Source: JAAZNO01 sp964508025
GTDB lineage: Bacteria > Chloroflexota > Anaerolineae > B4-G1 > SLSP01
Assembly (NCBI GenBank): GCA_964508025.1
Contig: CAZDSF010000013.1
Coordinates: 1 to 64,000 of the forward strand
Direction of reading: 5' to 3'
DNA: 64,000 nucleotides
Shown: positions 51,666 to 59,844 of the stretch, in pieces
Layout of the letters: the number at the start of each line of letters is the position of its first letter
Numbering within the stretch: position 1 is the first letter of the stretch
Translations under genes and position numbers: made by a program
The notes under the pieces: generated by a model
The model's input: the letters and a program-made list of their open reading frames with translations, nothing else
Told to the model about the DNA's origin: nothing
Database searches by the model: none

Positions 51666-52658
51666 TTATTCAGGAATGAAGGGCACGACCAGCACGCCAG
51701 ACTTGATGTCGGCGATGGCTTTATCCGCCGCAGCGATGGCTTCCGCCGGAATCCGGCCCTTGAGCGCCGCGTTGTAGCCCACCTGCATCACGTTTTCGGC
51801 GACGCCCATTCTATAGAACGTACCGCCAAACGTCCCCGTCTTGATGTCATCCAGCATCTTCTGATACAGCGGCTCCAGGTTCCAGATCAGGTTGACCAAC
51901 ACCACATCCGGGCCGTTCTCCGTCATATCGCCGACATAGCCAGTGACGTAACCGCCGCGCTCCTTGGCCGCCTCGATGGCGCCCAGCGCCGGGCCTTCAC
52001 CACACTCGATCCAGAAATCCACGCCCGCATCGGCCTGCGCCAGCGCGGCTTCCTTCGCCTTGGCGACATCCACCCAGTCGCCCACGCCGGTGACGATGAG
52101 CGTAGCATTGGGATTGACAGACTTCGCGCCTGCCAGGAAAGCCTCGCCCATGGCGTGACACACGGGAATGTCGAAACCATAGAGCGCACCGAGCTTGCCG
52201 GTTTGGCTCATATGCCCGGCAATCACGCCGATGGGATACGCCGCCTCGTAGAAGGGCTGATCGTAATCCGCCACGTTTGCCGCAGTGCGGTTGATGCCGC
52301 CGGGCCAGGCGAAGCTCACCTTGGCATTCTCCGCAGCCACCTCGAAGACGGCGTCCTGGAAGCTGAACGTGTGCCCGATGACGAGGGTGCTCCCCTGGCC
52401 GGCGTACTCGCGCAACACACGCGGCGCATCCGCCACACCGATGTTCTCCGAGAAGGCGATGTCCACGCCCTTCTTGGAGAGCGCCTGCAGGGCATTGTAA
52501 GCCGCCTCGTTCCAGGAATTGTCGTCCCAGGGGCCGATCATCGCCACAGCGATCTTCTGCTTATCCGAAGCCGCCGGTTCACCGCCGCCGCCACAGGCAG
52601 CGAGCAGCATCCCCAACACCAACAACACCGTCAGAACTGCAAACTTGTGAGACCTCAT
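51666..52658 (-). CDS. BMP-family (Med/PnrA) substrate-binding lipoprotein
   Basis: Two ATGs lie at 52664 and 52658. AGGAGG ends directly at the first, so only the second (MRSHK) has proper spacing. The 330-residue protein has a lipobox ending at Cys22 (MLLAAC), then the BMP pattern: KIAVAMIGPWDDNSWNEAAY, NIGVADAPRVLREYAGQG, SFAWPGGINRTAANVADYDQ, and GFDIPVCHAMGEAFLAGAKS. Characterised members bind purine nucleosides or similar ring compounds; BMP members for other ligands are uncharacterised. It lies 50 bases downstream of the corrinoid protein gene, implying that its ligand feeds the methyltransferase. That link is inference. Confidence 0.9.
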   Translation of the reverse strand: MRSHKFAVLTVLLVLGMLLAACGGGGEPAASDKQKIAVAMIGPWDDNSWNEAAYNALQALSKKGVDIAFSENIGVADAPRVLREYAGQGSTLVIGHTFSFQDAVFEVAAENAKVSFAWPGGINRTAANVADYDQPFYEAAYPIGVIAGHMSQTGKLGALYGFDIPVCHAMGEAFLAGAKSVNPNATLIVTGVGDWVDVAKAKEAALAQADAGVDFWIECGEGPALGAIEAAKERGGYVTGYVGDMTENGPDVVLVNLIWNLEPLYQKMLDDIKTGTFGGTFYRMGVAENVMQVGYNAALKGRIPAEAIAAADKAIADIKSGVLVVPFIPE

Positions 52659-52708
52659 ATCCATCCTCCTTGAAAATCTAAAAATCTCAAAAAATCTCAA
52701 ACTGCAAG

Positions 52709-53362
52709 TCAGCCAGCCAACAACTGCTTGCCCAACTCTACCGCCGAGACCGCATCTTCCGAATAGCCATCGGCGCCAACGCTGGCAGCCCAATCGCGGG
52801 TCACAGAACCGCCGCCCACGATGATCTTGAAACGCTCGCGCAGGTTCAGTTCCGTGAACAGCGCGATCGTGTTCTTGATGTTGGGGCGAGTTGTCGTCAT
52901 CAGCGAGGAAAGCCCGATGAGATCAGCGTGGTTCTCCACCGCCGCATCCACAAAGGCGCTGGGGGCCACATCGCGCCCCAGGTCAATGACCTTGAAGCCG
53001 TGCGCGCGGAACATCGTAGCGACGATATTCTTGCCGATGTCGTGAATATCGCCTTTGACGGTGCCCAGCACGACCACCCCCGCCGTCGCGCCGGCGAGGC
53101 CCTGGCTCTCAATGGCTCTCTCCATGTGCTTGCTCACCCGCTCAGCCGCGCGTCCGCTGAGCAGCAGCTCCGGCACAAAGATTTCCCCTTCCTGAAACAG
53201 CACGCCGATCTGCTCGAGCGTGGGAATCATCACCTCCTGGATCAGCGCCAGCGGATCCACATTCGCCGCCAGGGCCTCCAGGGCCACTGCTTCGGCAACA
53301 TCATCTTCGCCTTCTTGCAAGGCTTCGATCAACCGTTCACGGATGTCTTCGGGAATACTCAT
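52709..53362 (-). CDS. Corrinoid (methyl-carrier) protein, MtmC/MttC-like
   Basis: ATG 53360-53362 follows GAGGAG. The 217-residue protein has an N-terminal helical cap (about 1-90, including VMIPTLEQIGVLFQEGEIFVP) and a B12-binding Rossmann domain. The lower-ligand motif is GDIHDIG with His107; further B12 contacts are GLSSLMTT and the GGG loop of IVGGGSVTRDWA. Such proteins accept a methyl group on cobalt from a substrate-specific methyltransferase and pass it on. The gene sits directly downstream of the MtmB homologue, its natural partner. Confidence 0.93.
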   Translation of the reverse strand: MSIPEDIRERLIEALQEGEDDVAEAVALEALAANVDPLALIQEVMIPTLEQIGVLFQEGEIFVPELLLSGRAAERVSKHMERAIESQGLAGATAGVVVLGTVKGDIHDIGKNIVATMFRAHGFKVIDLGRDVAPSAFVDAAVENHADLIGLSSLMTTTRPNIKNTIALFTELNLRERFKIIVGGGSVTRDWAASVGADGYSEDAVSAVELGKQLLAG

Positions 53363-53377
53363 GGGTTGCTCCTCTAG

Positions 53378-53453
53378 AAATGTTATGGGTGAGCCGTGAA
53401 TAGTGAGCAGTTTGGGTGTAGCGTACTGCGCTCTGCTCACTGCGCTCTACGAA
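53378..53453 (-). repeat. Heptamer-built 5'UTR repeat element, copy E
   Basis: On the minus strand it starts TTCGTAGAGCGCAGTGAGCAG, has the AAACTGCTCACT right arm, and ends ACCCATAACATTTC just before the GAGGAG ribosome site of the corrinoid protein gene. Confidence 0.75.
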
Positions 53454-53496
53454 CTCATGGTTTTTCGTTCTTGAGACGACACCGCCGGCTCGCAGA

Positions 53497-54867
53497 TTAC
53501 AACCGCAGCCCCAAAGTGCGCAAATGATCCTTGACCTCGTGATACAGCGCCAACCACGACTCCAACGGCTCAATCGTGGTCACATCATAGACTTCGGGGA
53601 AGGGTTTGCCGCGATTGGGAGTCTTGAGCGTGTGAATATAGCCCGGCATGATCTGCGGGATCAGCTCGGCGGCTTCCTGCCGGGTGAGATGCAGGCTCGC
53701 GCGAGAAACCTCGGCGATGAGCCGCGCCTCAAGTCCGGTGGTGTGATCGGTCATAAAGCCGCCCGTGGTGCCCGCGCCCTGCATGTTGAAGCCGCAGACC
53801 GTCCCCACCACCGCACCGGCAGCCACCTCATAGAGCAACTCCTTCGTGCCCGGCCCAGACATGACGTAGATGTCGTTGAGGCAAATGATGTGCGTGTTGC
53901 GCGCCAACGCCTGCCCCACCATCGCCTGCGTCCAAATGCCCATCGGATCGGTATTGTTCACGTAATTGAGATGCGTGAGCGAGAACATGTGATAGTCGGC
54001 ATCGTAAAGCAACACGCCGAGCAGGTGATCCGCCACGGAGACGACCGCCGTCCCTTCAGCGCGCCCGCCCAGACCGCCGAGCAGCGGCGTCATCAGATCC
54101 ACCGCGACGCCCCCCACATTATACAGGTGCGCCACGCGGGAGAGCTGGTCGAAATCGGTCTTAAGCTCCACCATCTGCGAGATGAGCAACCCGTCGGTGG
54201 GTCGCAGCCCCGCATCCGGGTCGAAAGCCGCCATCTTGCCGGCGCAGGTCAACGGCACCGCCACATCGTTGATGTGCATCCCCGGACGGCCCGCCATGCG
54301 CGCCGCCTCACGGGCTACCGTCGCATCGCGGCGCGCGCCCATAATCTCCAGCGGCGAGCCGGGGACAATGGTCTCGCCAAGGTAAGTGGACACCGAACCC
54401 GCGCCCAGACAATCTACCAGCGGTTCCTGCGCACAGGAAAGCAGAATCAGCGGGTGATACTTCTCCGAAGCCGGCGTACCGGTCGGCCCGGAATGCACAA
54501 TCGGCTTGACCGCGGCATCCTCGACGCCCCGATGACGCATCACCACAGCATCCTTGCCGGTACCCAGGGTGACAGCAGCGGGCGCCTGATCCAGAATCTC
54601 CAGCACTTCCTCCCGGCTAAAGCGGATCAGCCGCTCGGTGCTCTGACAGTACACCCCCAGCTCCACAAAGAGCTGCAAACCCGCAGCAAAGACCCGATCC
54701 GCCAGGTCGTCATCGGCCGGCACCAGATTGTTCGCATCGTACTTGATGCCATACTCCTTGACCAGCTCGCGGATCCGCTTGGTGAGCGCGATCTCAAAGT
54801 CGGTCTCTTTCATGTAAGGCCCCGACTGGGCGCGACGCATGATTTCCACTAACCAGTTACTGCGCAT
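53497..54867 (-). CDS. MtmB-family (monomethylamine-type) methyltransferase lacking pyrrolysine
   Basis: The 456-residue protein starts at ATG 54865-54867 behind AAAGGAG. It aligns end to end, from memory, with archaeal MtmB: ELGVYCQSTERLIRFS near 70, LGTGKDAVVMRHR, GPTGTPASE near 128, MAGRPGM near 191, TTGLEARLIAEVSRA near 385, and a VYDVTTIEP...LRTLGLRL end. Archaeal MtmB carries pyrrolysine (residue 202) in the AGRPGMGV-Pyl-GPETS loop. Here that position is Asn200, encoded by AAC at 54270-54268, and the frame has no TAG. It should move a methyl group from a substrate to the adjacent corrinoid protein. Characterised non-Pyl relatives known to me are in the MttB family, not MtmB, so the substrate is open. 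Confidence 0.88.
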   Translation of the reverse strand: MRSNWLVEIMRRAQSGPYMKETDFEIALTKRIRELVKEYGIKYDANNLVPADDDLADRVFAAGLQLFVELGVYCQSTERLIRFSREEVLEILDQAPAAVTLGTGKDAVVMRHRGVEDAAVKPIVHSGPTGTPASEKYHPLILLSCAQEPLVDCLGAGSVSTYLGETIVPGSPLEIMGARRDATVAREAARMAGRPGMHINDVAVPLTCAGKMAAFDPDAGLRPTDGLLISQMVELKTDFDQLSRVAHLYNVGGVAVDLMTPLLGGLGGRAEGTAVVSVADHLLGVLLYDADYHMFSLTHLNYVNNTDPMGIWTQAMVGQALARNTHIICLNDIYVMSGPGTKELLYEVAAGAVVGTVCGFNMQGAGTTGGFMTDHTTGLEARLIAEVSRASLHLTRQEAAELIPQIMPGYIHTLKTPNRGKPFPEVYDVTTIEPLESWLALYHEVKDHLRTLGLRL

Positions 54868-54879
54868 GAAAAACTCCTT

Positions 54880-56853
54880 TCAATCTGCTAAATGGGACAG
54901 AAATTCACTCAAATGGGGAAACGGGTCGCTGGCGTGCGGAAAAGCCAAAGCCGCGACAAATTGCTCCTGAAACGCTCCCTCCAAAGATGTGGTGATATGT
55001 TCGACCCGGCGGGCCAGTTCAGCAGCCTCTCGACGCTTAGCCCGGCTCAACAGCGCGATGCGGGCGCCATCTCCGGCGGCATTGCCCACAGAGGTCACGC
55101 GCTCCAAATCGCAATCTGGAATCATCCCAATCATCATCGCGCGCGTCTTGTCAATTACCGTGCCAAAAGCGCCCGCCAACACAATCCTACTTACCGATTT
55201 TACACCAAATTCCTGCATTAGGAAGCGCGCGCCCACGTAAATTGCGGCCTTCGCCAGCTGGATCGCGCGCACATCGCTCTGGGTGATGACGATGGGCGTT
55301 CCGGTAGCCGTCTGCGCGGCTTCGGCGAGAACGAACGCGGGCTTGCCGCCCACCCGGATCAGGCGTGGATGCGTCCCGCGCTTGTCGAAGCGCCCGCTCG
55401 GCGCAATAATCCCCGCCGCGAAGAGCTCCGCTACCGCCTCGATGATGCCGGAGCCGCAGATACCCCGCGCCTGGATGGCTGCCGGCGGCAAGGCATCGCT
55501 CCACGCCTCCTGCCCGATGACCTTGAAGCGCGCCTCCAGGGTCGCGCGATCAATGCGCACGCGCTCGATGGCGCCGGGCGCAGCGCGCATCCCGTGCGTG
55601 ATCTGCGCCCCTTCCAGCGCCGGCCCGGTCGCCGCCGAGGTGCAGAGCAAGCGCGAACGGTTGCCCAACACAATCTCGCCGTTCGTGCCCACATCAATGA
55701 TGAGCGTGACCTCATCCTGCAAGTGCGGCGCCTCCGCCAGCAGCACGCCGACGTTATCCGCCCCCACAAAGCCCGCTTCCAAGGGCAGCACGTGCGCCCG
55801 CGCGCCTGGATGCAAGCGCAAGCCCAGATCAGCGGCGCGCACATCCACCGGCTTCCGCACCACCGGCAGGAAAGGCAGCCCGCCAAGCGAGCTGGGATCG
55901 AGGTCAAGCGCGAGATGATGCATGACGCTGTTCCCGACAAGCGTGATGTCCACGAGGTCTTCGACGCTGCCGCCGACCGCTTCGGCAGCCTGGCGGGCCA
56001 GCGCGTTGATTGCCTCGATCACGCAATCATGCAACTGCGCGCGGCCCTGGGGATGCTCGGCCGCATAGGAGATGCGCGACATGATGTCGTCGCCATACGT
56101 CACCTGAGGATTCATCGCCGAAGCCATAGCGAGCAGCGCGCCAGAAACGAGATCGCAGAGGTAAGCCGCCAGCGTCGTCGAGCCGATGTCCACCGCCAGC
56201 CCCCACGCCCGGTCGCAGCGGCCCGGCTGCACGCGGATGATGTGCGTCTCGTTCCATACCGTCGCCGTCAGCGCGCCGTGGCCCTCGCGCAACGCCTCCG
56301 GCAACGCGCGCAACGCCGAATGCTCGAAGCGCGCCGCCTCCAATCCAGGGTGCGCGCACAGCGCCGCCAGCACCCGCTCTTGTTCGGAGCCATCCTCCGG
56401 CTGCGGCTTGGGCAGCGTGAGCCGCGCCAGGCGGATGATGGGATCCAGTTCCAGGGCGCGCTCGGTGGCCGCTTTGCGCACCACCTGCTGCTGGGATTGG
56501 CTCGCCGCCGGCACCGTGACGAGCACATCGCCGCGCAATCGCGCGCGGCACGCCAGTCGCGCCGTTGGGGGATGTCCGGCTCGCGCGAGAAATGCGCCTT
56601 CGTCCGGCTCCATGGGGCTGAGATGCGCCGCCGTGGAATGCAGATCGTGCTTGGGGAAAACACCTTCCTCGACGAGCACCACACACTTGCCACAGGTGGC
56701 CTGCCCGCCGCAGATGGCTTCGATCCCCACCCCCAGCTGGCGCGCCGCTTCGAGCACAGGCGTCTCCGCTAACACCGTTCCGGTGCGACCAGAGGGCTGA
56801 AAGACAACTTTGAAAGACGCTAACTCAGGAGCGTGCGCCGTTGAATTTGACAT
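54880..56853 (-). CDS. Reductive activator of corrinoid protein (RamA/RACE-like), ASKHA ATPase with 2Fe-2S domain
   Basis: ATG 56851-56853 is chosen over an upstream GTG because GGAG lies 5 bases before it. The 657-residue protein has an N-terminal plant-type ferredoxin domain with Cys48, Cys54, Cys57 and Cys102 (CGGQATCGKC, then LACRAR), a middle linker, and an ASKHA ATPase from about 235 (GLAVDIGSTTLAAYL; later LIIDVGTNGEIVLGN, GICGSGIIEAVAE). RACE proteins use ATP to re-reduce cobalt(II) to cobalt(I) in corrinoid proteins. Bacterial members have this N-terminal 2Fe-2S, unlike archaeal RamA with C-terminal 4Fe-4S clusters. The gene is first in the run and lies 12 bases before the MtmB homologue. 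Confidence 0.92.
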   Translation of the reverse strand: MSNSTAHAPELASFKVVFQPSGRTGTVLAETPVLEAARQLGVGIEAICGGQATCGKCVVLVEEGVFPKHDLHSTAAHLSPMEPDEGAFLARAGHPPTARLACRARLRGDVLVTVPAASQSQQQVVRKAATERALELDPIIRLARLTLPKPQPEDGSEQERVLAALCAHPGLEAARFEHSALRALPEALREGHGALTATVWNETHIIRVQPGRCDRAWGLAVDIGSTTLAAYLCDLVSGALLAMASAMNPQVTYGDDIMSRISYAAEHPQGRAQLHDCVIEAINALARQAAEAVGGSVEDLVDITLVGNSVMHHLALDLDPSSLGGLPFLPVVRKPVDVRAADLGLRLHPGARAHVLPLEAGFVGADNVGVLLAEAPHLQDEVTLIIDVGTNGEIVLGNRSRLLCTSAATGPALEGAQITHGMRAAPGAIERVRIDRATLEARFKVIGQEAWSDALPPAAIQARGICGSGIIEAVAELFAAGIIAPSGRFDKRGTHPRLIRVGGKPAFVLAEAAQTATGTPIVITQSDVRAIQLAKAAIYVGARFLMQEFGVKSVSRIVLAGAFGTVIDKTRAMMIGMIPDCDLERVTSVGNAAGDGARIALLSRAKRREAAELARRVEHITTSLEGAFQEQFVAALAFPHASDPFPHLSEFLSHLAD

Positions 56854-57063
56854 TAACACTCCCTCGAAAATGGCTCACTGATTGACACGGATTCCACGGA
56901 TCAGAATCATTCACATTTTCGTGCTGGAATGGTGTGCGCCAGCACCGGAGTCTCCCTCGAAAACAACATCTGGGACATCGTGAACGACCAGCGGATTTAG
57001 CCTATCGGATGCAGAGCAACGCCGATTCGCGCAGATGCACGCAGATCAAACCTGAAAAGGTTT

Positions 57064-57112
57064 GTAGTAAGGCGCTTCAGCGCTATCAACGCCGCGCTGA
57101 AGCGCGCACTAC
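57064..57112. repeat. Palindromic repeat of the GTAG...CTAC type
   Basis: It begins GTAG and ends CTAC. Inner arms GGCGCTTCAGCG and CGCTGAAGCGC form a long stem. It is structurally related to the repeat at 352-401. Confidence 0.55.
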
Positions 57113-57206
57113 GAACCTATATGCCCACTGCGTTAGGCGCAGCGAAAACGGCTTCAGCATATACCAGATTGCGCACAGCGCAACCACGCAACGACGATTC
57201 TCCCAA

Positions 57207-57234
57207 TTGCCATGCCGGTTGAATCGCGTACAAT
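57207..57234 (+). promoter_or_regulatory. Candidate promoter of the DUF1638 gene
   Basis: TTGCCA, a 16-base spacer and TACAAT. The stretch TACAATGGCGG occurs twice (57229 and 57243), so a second -10 box or an operator is possible. Confidence 0.45.
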
Positions 57235-57264
57235 GGCGGCAATACAATGGCGGTAACCCTTTTG

Positions 57265-57309
57265 TACGGAAAAACACGTTACTGAAGAACACATTACGGA
57301 AAAACACGT
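57265..57309 (+). repeat. Three 15-base tandem repeats abutting the DUF1638 start codon
   Basis: TACGGAAAAACACGT, TACTGAAGAACACAT, TACGGAAAAACACGT, each 15 bases, the last touching the ATG. Units 1 and 3 are identical; unit 2 differs at three positions. An in-frame TGA in unit 2 excludes coding. They may be regulator sites or set translation. Confidence 0.8.
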
Positions 57310-58065
57310 ATGGAAACACCCAAACGCTTTCACATCATCGCCTGCGACATTCTGTTCCGTGAGATCTGCCATTGCGCAGCGCAGTCCCGGCAGCGCGTGG
57401 ATCTCACCTTTCTGCCCAAGGGCCTGCACGACATCGGCGCGCCCGGCATGGCGCAACGCCTGCAACAGGCCATTGACGCCGTGGACGCCAGCGCCTACGA
57501 CGCGATCCTGCTCGCCTACGGGCTGTGCAACAACGGCGTCTGCGGCCTGCGCGCCCCGCTGCCGCTCGTCATCCCCCGCGCGCACGATTGCATCACCTTG
57601 CTGCTCGGCTCCCGCGAACGCTATCAGGCATACTTCTCCCGCCATCCGGGCACATACTACAAATCCACGGGCTGGATCGAGCGCGCCGACGACCCCAACA
57701 GCCAGCCGAACAGCGTCACCGCGCAGTTGGGCATCAGCTGCGATTACCAGGAATACGTCGCCAAATACGGCGAGGAGAACGCCCGCTACCTGATGGAGAT
57801 GCTCGGCGATTGGCTGAAGCACTACAACCGCCTCGCCTACATTGACACGGGTTTCGGCGAGTTCCGGCACTACCAGGAAGCGACGCAGCGCGAGGCGCAA
57901 ACACGCGGCTGGGAGTACGAACTGCTCCTGGGCAACACCCTCCTGCTGCAACGCCTGCTCGATGGGGATTGGACGCCCGAAGATTTCCTCGTGGCGCCGC
58001 CGCACATCCCCATCTGCGCTGCTTATGACGACGCCATCGTCTGTTGCGGGCATTCCAACCAGTAG
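57310..58065 (+). CDS. DUF1638 domain protein
   Basis: The 251-residue protein matches DUF1638: FHIIACDILFREICHCAAQS at the start, VDLTFLPKGLHDIG, YDAILLAYGLCNNGVCGL near 65, PLVIPRAHDCITLLLGSRE near 82, and ARYLMEMLGDWLKHYNRLAY. Conserved Cys and His residues in these blocks suggest metal or cofactor binding. DUF1638 genes are repeatedly found beside methylamine-type methyltransferase and corrinoid genes in archaea and bacteria; the divergent position here agrees. Its reaction is unknown. No ordinary ribosome site is seen; the 15-base repeats run up to the ATG. Confidence 0.88.
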   Translation: METPKRFHIIACDILFREICHCAAQSRQRVDLTFLPKGLHDIGAPGMAQRLQQAIDAVDASAYDAILLAYGLCNNGVCGLRAPLPLVIPRAHDCITLLLGSRERYQAYFSRHPGTYYKSTGWIERADDPNSQPNSVTAQLGISCDYQEYVAKYGEENARYLMEMLGDWLKHYNRLAYIDTGFGEFRHYQEATQREAQTRGWEYELLLGNTLLLQRLLDGDWTPEDFLVAPPHIPICAAYDDAIVCCGHSNQ

Positions 58066-58110
58066 TAACCCATTCGCCACGGCCATCGCACTAGGCAGTA
58101 TTGTTACCCC

Positions 58111-58152
58111 TTGACAATCTTCCATAAGTACGTATACTCATTATATAAGTAT
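58111..58152 (+). promoter_or_regulatory. Promoter and candidate self-operator of the PadR gene
   Basis: TTGACA (58111), a 16-base spacer and TATACT (58133-58138). The inverted repeat ATACT-N9-AGTAT (58134-58152) covers the -10 box. PadR repressors bind short inverted repeats such as ATGT-N8-ACAT and often repress their own genes, so this is a plausible operator. Confidence 0.65.
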
Positions 58153-58172
58153 TCAAATCATGAGTTAGAGTC

Positions 58173-58709
58173 ATGAGTCCGCCACCTGTCGCGCCGCTGA
58201 CCATCGAATGGAGCCTACTTGGCCTGCTCGCCGAGCGGCCCATGCACGGCTACGAGCTGCATCAGCGCCTCACCGAAGCCACCGGGCTGGGCCTGGTGTG
58301 GCGCATCAAGCAGAGCCAGCTCTACGCGCTGCTCGCCCGCCTGGAAGAGCGCGGCTATCTCAGCGCCACACTCGAAACCCAGGAGAACCGCCCGCCGCGC
58401 AGAATTTTCACCCTCACCCCACAAGGGCAAGGCGCTCTGGATGCCTGGCTGCAAGCGCCAGTCGTTCATGGACGCGACTTCCGCATGGAATTTCTGGCGA
58501 AAGTCTACTTCGCGCAACGCCGGGATGCGGCCACCCTGCGCGCGCTGCTCAACGCACAGGCGACCATCTGCCAAGGCTGGCTGGCAAAACTGGAAGACGC
58601 GGCGCAACCCCTCACTGCCAATACGTTCGAGGGATTGATCTATCGTTTTCGGATTGGGCAAATCCAGGCCATGCTCCAATGGCTGGAAGAACTTCAGACG
58701 CAACTCTGA
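58173..58709 (+). CDS. PadR family transcriptional regulator
   Basis: The 178-residue protein has an N-terminal winged helix (about 10-95: LLGLLAERPMHGYELHQRL, WRIKQSQLYALLARLEERGY, RIFTLTPQGQGAL) and a helical C-terminal dimerisation region (about 100-178). PadR proteins usually repress neighbouring transport or detoxification genes. It lies 39 bases upstream of the iron-complex transporter receptor gene, so this transporter is the likely target. The ligand is unknown. Confidence 0.9.
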   Translation: MSPPPVAPLTIEWSLLGLLAERPMHGYELHQRLTEATGLGLVWRIKQSQLYALLARLEERGYLSATLETQENRPPRRIFTLTPQGQGALDAWLQAPVVHGRDFRMEFLAKVYFAQRRDAATLRALLNAQATICQGWLAKLEDAAQPLTANTFEGLIYRFRIGQIQAMLQWLEELQTQL

Positions 58710-58748
58710 GGATAGCAACCACAATCACGCTCTTTGGGAGGTATCGCT

Positions 58749-59831
58749 ATGAAACTGAAACATCCCCTGCTGATGGTGCTCCTGATATTGGCATTGGGCG
58801 TCTCAGCTTGCGCGCGCGCGGATGTCGCGCCGCCTCAAACGGCGGGGCTCACCGCCACCGACGCGCTGGGCCGCGAGGTGCAACTGCCCGCGCCGCCGCA
58901 ACGCATCATCATCGGCGGACGCGCCAACTTCATGCTCACCGATGCGCTGTACCTGTTCCCCGACATGCCGCCGCGCGTGCTGGCGCTGACCAGAGCCACG
59001 CAGCAGGCGGCCGCCTTCGCGCAGCTGCTCGATGCGGAGGCGCAAGCCAAAATCCGCTTCGTTTCCGATTCCCCGGCGGAGGAAATTGCCGCCGCGCAGC
59101 CCGATCTGGTGCTGCTGAAAAGCACCATGCGCGAATCGGTGGGCGTGACGCTGGAGCAGCTGGGCATTCCCGTGATCTACCTGGATCTGGAGACGCCCGA
59201 ACAGTACGAGCGCGATCTGACGACATTAGGACAGGCGCTCGGCAATCCCGAACGCGCCGCTGAGCTGTGGGCCTACTACCGCGACATCCTCGACCGCACG
59301 GCGCAGGGCAACGCCGGGCTGAGCGATGCGCAGAAGCCCCGCGTCCTGCTGCTGCAATACGCCAGCACCGGCAATGAGATCGCCTTCAAAGTACCGCCGG
59401 CGCAATGGATTCAGACCACGCTCGTGACGCTGGCAGGCGGGCAACCCGTCTGGCTCGAAGCGGCGCAGGGCGGCGGCTGGGCCGTGGTCAACCTGGAGCA
59501 AATCGCTGCGTGGGCCCCCGACCAGATCTACATCATCAACTACACCGGGTCGGCGGCGGAAATCGTCGCCCAACTGCGCGCCGATCCACAATGGAGCCAG
59601 TTGCCCGCCGTGCAAGCCGGGCAGCTCATCCCCTTTGCCGGTGATTTCTACAGCTGGGATCAGCCGGATACGCGCTGGGGGCTGGGGTTGCTCTGGTTGG
59701 CGCAGCAGATCCAACCAGAGCGCTTCGCGGCTGTGGATCTGCGGGCGGAGGTTGAGCGGTTCTTCGGCGAGCTCTACGGCCTGGAACGCGCAGTCATCGA
59801 AGCGGAAATTCTGCCCCGCATCGGGTGGTGA
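58749..59831 (+). CDS. Iron-complex/B12-type ABC transporter, substrate-binding lipoprotein
   Basis: ATG 58749 follows GGGAGG; an earlier ATG at 58734 has a poorer context. The 360-residue protein has a lipobox ending at Cys21 (GVSAC) and a periplasmic-binding fold of the FecB/BtuF type: RIIIGGRANFMLTDALYLFP, VLLKSTMRESVGVTLEQLG, VIYLDLETPEQYERDL, and YIINYTGSAAEIVAQL, with a long connecting helix. Ligands in the family are siderophores, heme or cobalamin. B12 uptake would suit the nearby corrinoid pathway, but nothing decides between them. Confidence 0.88.
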   Translation: MKLKHPLLMVLLILALGVSACARADVAPPQTAGLTATDALGREVQLPAPPQRIIIGGRANFMLTDALYLFPDMPPRVLALTRATQQAAAFAQLLDAEAQAKIRFVSDSPAEEIAAAQPDLVLLKSTMRESVGVTLEQLGIPVIYLDLETPEQYERDLTTLGQALGNPERAAELWAYYRDILDRTAQGNAGLSDAQKPRVLLLQYASTGNEIAFKVPPAQWIQTTLVTLAGGQPVWLEAAQGGGWAVVNLEQIAAWAPDQIYIINYTGSAAEIVAQLRADPQWSQLPAVQAGQLIPFAGDFYSWDQPDTRWGLGLLWLAQQIQPERFAAVDLRAEVERFFGELYGLERAVIEAEILPRIGW

Positions 59832-59844
59832 AAACGGGGAATAA

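Larger units (their letters stand above)
56854..57309. other. Intergenic control region between the activase operon and DUF1638
   Basis: This 456-base stretch has no convincing gene. It holds an inverted repeat GTGCTGG-CCAGCAC at 56921-56945, a palindromic repeat at 57064-57112, a promoter-like TTGCCA-16-TACAAT, and three 15-base tandem repeats against the DUF1638 start. It must contain the divergent promoters of both units. I could not find a convincing minus-strand promoter. Confidence 0.6.

Noticed and set aside
53497..54867. Readthrough pyrrolysine codon in the methyltransferase
   Set aside because: The whole frame is open without any TAG, and the Pyl position is a plain AAC.
57265..57309. 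15-base repeats as an in-frame N-terminal extension of DUF1638
   Set aside because: The middle unit contains TGA in that frame.
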